A stretch of 64,000 nucleotides of DNA, from the NCBI GenBank assembly GCA_945874355.1, contig CAMCGB010000007.1, forward strand, positions 1 to 64,000, written 5' to 3'. Below, one piece after another: positions 59,322 through 64,000 of the stretch. The stretch comes from an uncultured Bacteroides sp. (GTDB lineage Bacteria; Bacteroidota; Bacteroidia; Bacteroidales; UBA932). The position numbers were made by a program, and so were the translations under genes. Each line of letters opens with the position of its first letter. Within the stretch, counting starts at the first letter, position 1. The notes under the pieces were generated by a model. The model searched no databases, had not been told where the DNA came from, and saw only the letters and a list, made by a program, of their open reading frames with translations.

Positions 59322-60619
59322 CGTGCGGAGCGCCCTCCTGTGCGCGTATAGTTGTCGAAGCGGTAGTAGAGGCTGATGCCCACAGCGTCGGGAAGCAGGC
59401 GGACTTCACGTATGCCCTTCTGGGACACGGGGCCGTCGGCCTCATTGTAGAACTTGTCGTAGTTCAGGCTATAGACTCCGGCGCCGAGGTTGAACTCGAT
59501 GCCGAGGCCGGGAACACGGCGGCTCAGGGGCAAACGATATCCCAAACTCAACCCGCCACCAAGGGCAGGACTTTTTCCATCTGCGTCCTGAATCCGCCAA
59601 TCTCCACCAAATGCAAAATTATACCAGGCCACTCCCGCGTGCACTCCGAGATAAAAGCCCTTGACATAGGCATCGGTCTCGGGCGAAGAGAAATTGTAGC
59701 GGAGTTCGGGTAGGAAGGCTATGGTGCGGAACTTGGTCTGGCGGCTGAACCAGTCAAGGCCAGAGTAATATACAGGGATGTTGAGACTCAGCCTGTCGGA
59801 GAGGGTGACTTCGACGGAGAGATTGCTCACCAGCATCGAGAGGGCGACGGCGTTGGTCTTGAGGTAAACGCTGGTGTTCTTCTCAGGCTCCACGACGGGA
59901 AGAGGGCTGAGAGCGGGGGCTGTGATGGCAGGTGAGGTAAGTTCGAAATGCTCCACGGGCACTTCCACTGCGGGTTGGGACTCGAAATAGAGCTCCAGGG
60001 CTGGATAGTCGAACTCGATGTCGGGGAGTTTGATGTCCGCAAAGAGGATGACGCGGAAGCGTCTGAGCTCGGGGAAGAACTCCTTGAGCATATAGCTCCA
60101 GGCGCTTTCGCCTACAAGGGTGCGCACCTGAGTAGCTTCAAGGTCTTCGGCAGCGGCACGCTTGAGGGTTTCGATGCATTTGTCCCGGTTGGGGAGAGAA
60201 GCGCCGCGAGGGGAAGAAACGATGTCGAGGAGTTCGCTCCAGGGGCGGTCATTCAGAATCACTTCCGACGGGACGTCTTTTACCCGCAGGGCTTTTTCCA
60301 GCGAGCGCTGCACATTGAGCGAGCGGGCGTTCACCAGGCGGGTGTTGATGTCTCGTCCTCCTTCGGGCGAGCAGCTGGCTTCGAAACGGAGAGAGTGAAC
60401 CTTGCCGTCGTGGCCGTCGATGATTCGGCGGGCTGTGGTGACGAAGGAGTCGAAGCGAGAGCCGTTGGAGGCGTAGCTGCGGTCGAAGGCAGACCTTCCC
60501 TGGGGGAAGTATATCGACAGGGTGTCGGAATAGACTTGGGCGCGGGCGGCCGAAGAAAAAAGAAGAAAGGCGGCGAGAGCCAGAACGACTCTATGGGCGC
60601 ATATCCTTCCAAATCTCAC
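59318..60619 (-). CDS. DUF3575 outer-membrane protein with OmpA-like N-terminus
   Basis: 433 residues read from GTG at 60617-60619. Signal peptide MRFGRICAHRVVLALAAFLLFSSAARAQ. N-terminal part (about 28-140) is OmpA-like (SIYFPQGRSAFDRSYASN, RFEASCSPEGGRDINTRLVNARSLNVQRSL); the C-terminal part (about 250-433) is a DUF3575 beta-barrel-like domain ending in LYYRFDNYTRTGGRSAR. DUF3575 proteins are the usual first gene of Bacteroidales fimbrial loci and probably help surface display. The start is unusual: the GTG is the last G of a G9 tract with GAAGG just before it. An upstream ATG at 60716, behind the only good promoter, would be in frame with 8 or 11 Gs but not with 9. Confidence 0.85.
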   Translation of the reverse strand: MRFGRICAHRVVLALAAFLLFSSAARAQVYSDTLSIYFPQGRSAFDRSYASNGSRFDSFVTTARRIIDGHDGKVHSLRFEASCSPEGGRDINTRLVNARSLNVQRSLEKALRVKDVPSEVILNDRPWSELLDIVSSPRGASLPNRDKCIETLKRAAAEDLEATQVRTLVGESAWSYMLKEFFPELRRFRVILFADIKLPDIEFDYPALELYFESQPAVEVPVEHFELTSPAITAPALSPLPVVEPEKNTSVYLKTNAVALSMLVSNLSVEVTLSDRLSLNIPVYYSGLDWFSRQTKFRTIAFLPELRYNFSSPETDAYVKGFYLGVHAGVAWYNFAFGGDWRIQDADGKSPALGGGLSLGYRLPLSRRVPGLGIEFNLGAGVYSLNYDKFYNEADGPVSQKGIREVRLLPDAVGISLYYRFDNYTRTGGRSAR

Positions 60620-60716
60620 CCCCCCCCTTCAGGCAGTCGCACACAGCGCTGCCAAGGGAGCCGAATCGGCTTCTGAGGGCATTGGGAAAGGTATTATGGC
60701 TAGTTTCTGCTTCCAT
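60591..60716 (-). CDS. Upstream reading frame through the G9 tract (41 codons)
   Basis: The ATG at 60714-60716 is the first start codon after the promoter at 60746, behind an A-rich ACTTAAAAA stretch typical of Bacteroidota initiation. The frame has no stop for 30 codons, passes through the G tract as AAG GGG GGG GGT GAG, and stops at TAG 60591-60593. The distance to the GTG of the DUF3575 gene is 97 bases, one too many for fusion. Losing one G (or gaining two) would join this frame to DUF3575 as a 32-residue N-terminal extension; gaining one G gives an immediate TGA. It may be a translated leader, a phase-variable start or, least likely, chance. Confidence 0.4.
   Translation of the reverse strand: MEAETSHNTFPNALRSRFGSLGSAVCDCLKGGGEIWKDMRP
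60619..60627 (-). repeat. G9 homopolymer tract at the start of the fimbrial operon
   Basis: Nine Cs on the plus strand, i.e. nine Gs on the coding strand, ending in the first base of the GTG start. Tracts of this length slip during replication. Here length changes alter both the distance from the GAAGG ribosome-binding element to the GTG and the frame relation to the upstream ATG at 60716. This is the longest G/C homopolymer I noticed in the window. Confidence 0.85.
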
Positions 60717-60745
60717 TTTTTAAGTTTCGGGCAGTTGTCCAAATA

Positions 60746-60753
60746 CAAATATA
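60746..60753 (-). promoter_or_regulatory. -7 promoter box of the fimbrillin-like operon
   Basis: Minus-strand TATATTTG, a perfect TAnnTTTG, 29 bases upstream of the ATG at 60716. An ATTG 22 bases further up is a weak -33 candidate. No other good box lies between it and the GTG at 60619. Confidence 0.6.
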
Positions 60754-60812
60754 GTGGATTTTTTCTTTTGATTATCAATATTTTTTGACAAATCGTTTGA
60801 AAATTTTTCAAA

Positions 60813-63716
60813 CTAAAATTCCATGGAGAATAGAATGCCGAAATTGTGCAGCGAAGAGTCGTAACCGAGGGCCTGGAGCTCGGGATAAAGGCTTCCGCCC
60901 TTGTAGTTGTAGCTGACGCCGAGCCTTGTCGTGAACGGCAACCAGAGAAAATTTCCAAGTTTGACGCAAAAATCAGCTCCGATGCTCCAAAGTCCAGCCC
61001 TCTCGCCGCTGCGTGAAAGCAGGGTATAGTCGGCGTGGGGAGTGAGTTCGAGATTGCGGATATAGGCGACGGGACCCAAAAGGGAACAATCGAGGGGAGC
61101 AAAGGGTATGGCCCAGTCCAGGCTCAGGCGCAGCTTGCTGTCGTAGCGGGACAGGAAGTTTGACACGGACGAATCGAAGCCGCGGGGAGCAACAGAGGCG
61201 TAAGCCTCCCTGAGAAGGGGTCCGTCAAAGGCGAACTCGCCGAGAGCCTTGAAGCGGAAGCCGTCGCACTCTCCAAAGCCGGGAGTATAGGCATATACTT
61301 GAGCGAGCATCAGCGGGGAGATGTAGCTCGCGGCAAAGGGCCTGAGGGCGCAGAGCAGCTCGGCACCGGCACCCCAACGGGGATAGATGCGCGAAGAAGG
61401 AATCCTCTGCATCACATAAGCCCTCACTCCGGCGTTCAGGTGAGCCATATTGAAAACCTCTCCCCCGCGGGTGTCGTCGCGGAAAGAGTCGTTGGTAAAT
61501 TGCAGATTGACAGACGGAATCACTCCCCTGCTCAGCCCTCCGGAAGAGAGGTTCAGAGGCACATAGAGTTTGATATTTCCGTTCAGCAGAGGAGCGGAAG
61601 AGAGGCCCGAGCTGAGCTGGAGGTTCCCTTTGGAGTCAGTTCCCAGCACAAGGGCCTGGGCCTGGCGGGTGTTGACATTCAAGGAAGTCTCTATGACGGG
61701 ATATAAACCTGTATACGTATATTTAAGGTGAGCGGAGTGCCTCCATCCTCCGGAGACGCTGCGGGCGTTGTAGGCAATGGAGCCATAGGAGTCGGAGAGC
61801 GAACTCTGGAAAAACAGGCTGGCACCGAGCCCGAGGGACGAAGTGATGGAAAGGCCGCTGAGATTGTCTATGGCATCGTAGTCCAGGTAGAATGGAAGCC
61901 AGGAGTGCAGCTTGATCAGGTGAGCGAGCCTTCCGTACGGGGAGACTTCGGCATCAGGACTGCCTTCCTGCTGGGGCTGCACCGGTTCGGGTTCGGAGCT
62001 CTGGGAAACAAAAGGATAAACGGCTGTGCGCACAAAGGGTAGCTCTTCGTATTTAAGCGAGTCGGCAGGCGTACGGTGAAGAAGACGGCCCTGAGGGTGC
62101 AGGGAGGTATAATATAAGGTATCTGAAATGAATATATGGTCCGAGGAGCCGAAGCGGGTCGAAGTCAGGCGGGTCAGAGTGCGGCTTTCAGGGTCCAGGA
62201 CATAGAATTCGTCCGTGCCGTCAAGGTCGCTCACAAAACTAAGAAGACTCCCCTCCAGAACTCTCAACTGCTTGATTTTCACTTTCTGAGGCTCAATCAG
62301 ACGGCTGTTGTCAGATAGCCTTACGATGCTGAAGCCGTCCTCTCCCAGCTCGCTTGCGTACATTAGAGAGTCGGCTGTGCGCACGCACTCAATCCAGGTG
62401 CATCCCGGCCGGGAAGGATATGAGGCGAGCACAGCTCCGTCCCCGGCAGAGAGTAGCACGGCGTTGCTCCCTCCCGTAGTGGGCAGTTCGACTGCGCAAA
62501 GCTGTCCCATACCGTCGGGCCGGGGGTTGAACAGGCGGCTGCGGCGGGTAAGGGCGTGGCGCTTGTTGTCGGGGGTGAGGTAATGGATTTCGGACCATGA
62601 GCGGTACTCCCATCTCGGGTCGGGACGGGGCTCGCTCCAATAGACTATTCCGCTGGAAGGGTCCGTTTCGAGGGTGCTGGACTCGGAATTGAAAGGCATA
62701 AGGGGCCTTGAAGCACCGCCGGCAGAAAGCTGCACCAGCTCGCTCGGCCGGGTAAGAGAGCTTCTCAGGGCAAGGAATGAGGAGCCTTGATGTGAAAGCG
62801 TAAGACTATGATAATCTGTATAATACTTTGGATCAGGGGAAATCTGCCGGGACGGGGTATAGCCTTTTTCGAGCCTTCGGAGATGGTCCTGCTCCCAGAA
62901 AGCGGAGAGCGAGTCACAGATTTCTGTGAAAGTGTGCTTGAGATTCTTGCCGCTGACTGCCTTCACCGTGCCCGAGAGGGTCGAGAAGCCCTTGCGCTCC
63001 GCTGTCCTTTGGTACATATAGCCGAGGAAGTCACTCTGGGAGTAGAGGGCTCTGATGCCGCTCATGGCTACATATCCAGCCCTGTAATAATCAGGGGTGT
63101 AGTACTTCTGCGAGCCGTAGCGCCAGCGGTACCAGTTGCGCGTGAGGGAATCGGCAAAGCATACCTTATAATATTCAAGGAAGTCGGCGCTCCGTCCCCT
63201 GCCGCTTCCTGTAAGAAGGGTCTCTGAAAGGACGGCATCGCCTTCCATAAAGGCCTGCTCGTTGTACAGGGCGCTCACAAGGGCTTCGCTTATGCCTCCG
63301 GTCAGAACTCCCATCCAGCGGAAAGGACGGCGGAAGCCGAAGTTGATCTGCTCCACGTGGCGCGACTCATGGATGATGAGATGGTCCCTCCAGGGCACGG
63401 CCACGGGGTTATACATATCCGGGCTGGTGTAAAGGTCCATCCTCAGGGGCGGATAGGCCACCATTCCGTTCGAAGTGCTGAGCGAGGTATGCAGCACCAC
63501 CGGGAGACGGACTGAAGTCGGGGGTACATACTTCAGAAGGGTCTGCTTCCAGTCCAGGGCAAGGGAGTCGTGCCCCTCGGGATAAATCAGTTCCAGACTG
63601 GAGTCTTTGATGGAGTTGAACCTTATCGAAGCGCTCTCGCTCCCCGTTGTATAAAATTGTGCCTGCGCCGAAAATCCTATAAATAATAGTATAAGGCAGG
63701 CCAGAAAAGGTCTCAT
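60813..63716 (-). CDS. Outer-membrane protein with HExxH, propeller and barrel-like parts
   Basis: 967 residues from the ATG at 63714-63716 (MRPFLACLILLFIGFSAQAQ, a clean signal peptide); an ATG three codons earlier (63723-63725) lies very close to the promoter. N-terminal region (about 20-290): LIIHESRHVEQINFGF carries an HExxH zinc-protease motif, with ISEALVSALYNEQ as a possible third-ligand helix, resembling peptidase-MA-like proteins. Middle (about 295-580): repeated strand pairs such as SGIVYWSEPRPDPRWE, YASELGEDGFSIVRLSD, LSFVSDLDGTDEFYVLD, typical of a TolB-like beta-propeller. C-terminal (about 620-967): alternating strands ending in a terminal Phe (FSMEF), as in outer-membrane barrels. 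Function unknown; surface proteolysis is possible. A decayed copy of its 3' end is at 53036-53081. Confidence 0.78.
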   Translation of the reverse strand: MRPFLACLILLFIGFSAQAQFYTTGSESASIRFNSIKDSSLELIYPEGHDSLALDWKQTLLKYVPPTSVRLPVVLHTSLSTSNGMVAYPPLRMDLYTSPDMYNPVAVPWRDHLIIHESRHVEQINFGFRRPFRWMGVLTGGISEALVSALYNEQAFMEGDAVLSETLLTGSGRGRSADFLEYYKVCFADSLTRNWYRWRYGSQKYYTPDYYRAGYVAMSGIRALYSQSDFLGYMYQRTAERKGFSTLSGTVKAVSGKNLKHTFTEICDSLSAFWEQDHLRRLEKGYTPSRQISPDPKYYTDYHSLTLSHQGSSFLALRSSLTRPSELVQLSAGGASRPLMPFNSESSTLETDPSSGIVYWSEPRPDPRWEYRSWSEIHYLTPDNKRHALTRRSRLFNPRPDGMGQLCAVELPTTGGSNAVLLSAGDGAVLASYPSRPGCTWIECVRTADSLMYASELGEDGFSIVRLSDNSRLIEPQKVKIKQLRVLEGSLLSFVSDLDGTDEFYVLDPESRTLTRLTSTRFGSSDHIFISDTLYYTSLHPQGRLLHRTPADSLKYEELPFVRTAVYPFVSQSSEPEPVQPQQEGSPDAEVSPYGRLAHLIKLHSWLPFYLDYDAIDNLSGLSITSSLGLGASLFFQSSLSDSYGSIAYNARSVSGGWRHSAHLKYTYTGLYPVIETSLNVNTRQAQALVLGTDSKGNLQLSSGLSSAPLLNGNIKLYVPLNLSSGGLSRGVIPSVNLQFTNDSFRDDTRGGEVFNMAHLNAGVRAYVMQRIPSSRIYPRWGAGAELLCALRPFAASYISPLMLAQVYAYTPGFGECDGFRFKALGEFAFDGPLLREAYASVAPRGFDSSVSNFLSRYDSKLRLSLDWAIPFAPLDCSLLGPVAYIRNLELTPHADYTLLSRSGERAGLWSIGADFCVKLGNFLWLPFTTRLGVSYNYKGGSLYPELQALGYDSSLHNFGILFSMEF

Positions 63717-63802
63717 TTTTGCCATAGGGTGCAAAGTAATGAAAATTTTTGTTATCTTGCGTTGTTTTGTTCGACAGAAGTCTAACTTTTAAAGTTCAAA
63801 AT

Positions 63803-64000
63803 ATGGCTAAAACCAAAATCAACTGGTCCAAACTCTGGAGGACCGAAGACTGGCTTGCAGTGTGGATAGGCTTTATCGTTATTGCTGTTGCCTGCGTCGC
63901 AGTTCTTGGCGGAGCGTTCGATTTCTCCGCTCTCAAATTCTCCACTTGGACCCTCGGAGAAAACCTTTCAGAGGCACAGGCCGCGAAGGTCGTACCTTTG
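63803..64000 (+). CDS. Putative sulfate exporter (YeiH/UPF0324 type), N-terminal part
   Basis: 66 codons from the ATG at 63803 to the window edge. The opening WSKLWRTEDWLAVWIGFIVIAVACVAVLGG with FDFSALKFSTWTLGENLS matches the start of the YeiH (UPF0324) membrane-protein family as found in Bacteroidales, where a TEDW-AVW-GF block precedes the first helix. The family is annotated as putative sulfate exporter; direct evidence of transport is limited. It is divergent from the 967-residue outer-membrane protein gene. Only the first membrane helix is inside the window. Confidence 0.65.
   Translation, partial: MAKTKINWSKLWRTEDWLAVWIGFIVIAVACVAVLGGAFDFSALKFSTWTLGENLSEAQAAKVVPL

Noticed and set aside
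60629..61102. 157-codon minus-strand frame upstream of the fimbrial operon
   Set aside because: It overlaps the end of the outer-membrane protein gene in another frame, has no supported start and no recognisable features.
1..64000. tRNA or rRNA genes
   Set aside because: None seen by eye on either strand; a tRNA scan could not be run, so absence is not proven.

Overview
The window looks like chromosomal DNA of a member of the Bacteroidales (Bacteroidota). Evidence: many promoters carry the Bacteroidota -7 element TAnnTTTG; there are two SusC/SusD pairs, several outer-membrane lipoproteins, a fimbrillin-like operon opened by a DUF3575 protein, an S46 dipeptidyl-peptidase and an EF-G2 paralogue. 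Most of it is GC-rich housekeeping and surface-function sequence. The first ~6.3 kb is visibly more AT-rich and reads as an accessory, probably acquired, segment. The family cannot be fixed from the sequence alone.

Layout. 1-6300: a WYL-type regulator with two target genes (a partial HIRAN protein and a ~700-residue unknown protein with a uracil-glycosylase-like LNPG motif). All three have the same palindrome TGTCCCA-N5-TGGGACA (one arm base changed at the regulator) next to their promoters. This is followed by a flippase remnant, a DUF4143-type AAA ATPase behind three GTTGCGGAAT repeats, a membrane-anchored HTH-like protein and a tiny membrane protein. 6300-10260: a TonB-dependent receptor with a beta-helix lipoprotein. 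10390-20250: two tandem SusC/SusD pairs in one operon without degradative enzymes or a dedicated regulator. 20270-30500: SulP transporter, glycine-zipper OmpA lipoprotein, YqiA-like hydrolase, gltB, lplA and a double-domain class II aldolase-like protein. 30516-38043: EF-G2 lacking the catalytic His, a divergent XRE regulator, rnhB, S46 peptidase, Mrp and ksgA. 38021-47102: YfhO-like membrane protein plus glycosyltransferase, mutS, two tandem NSS transporters. 47150-52569: folA, thyA, galM, a thioredoxin-fold lipoprotein and an AAA/PD-(D/E)XK protein.

52570-53413 is an 844-base gene-free stretch full of repeats: a MITE-like inverted-repeat element, REP-like palindromic units, a 15-codon remnant of a gene still present at 60.8 kb, and an 8-bp tandem repeat. 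53414-60716 is a five-gene fimbrillin-like surface operon ending at a strong terminator. Its first gene starts at a G9 tract. An upstream ATG just behind the promoter is one base out of frame with it, so gain or loss of Gs would fuse or separate the two frames, which is a candidate phase-variation switch. 60813-63716 encodes an outer-membrane protein combining an HExxH motif, a beta-propeller-like middle and a barrel-like C-terminus. The window ends in the start of a putative sulfate exporter.

The best candidates for undescribed biology are the WYL/palindrome regulon at the left end, the poly-G switch of the fimbrial operon, and the dispersed palindromic repeat whose end supplies TAG stop codons to three separate genes. 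All function calls come from reading the sequence and from memory of families; no database search was run.
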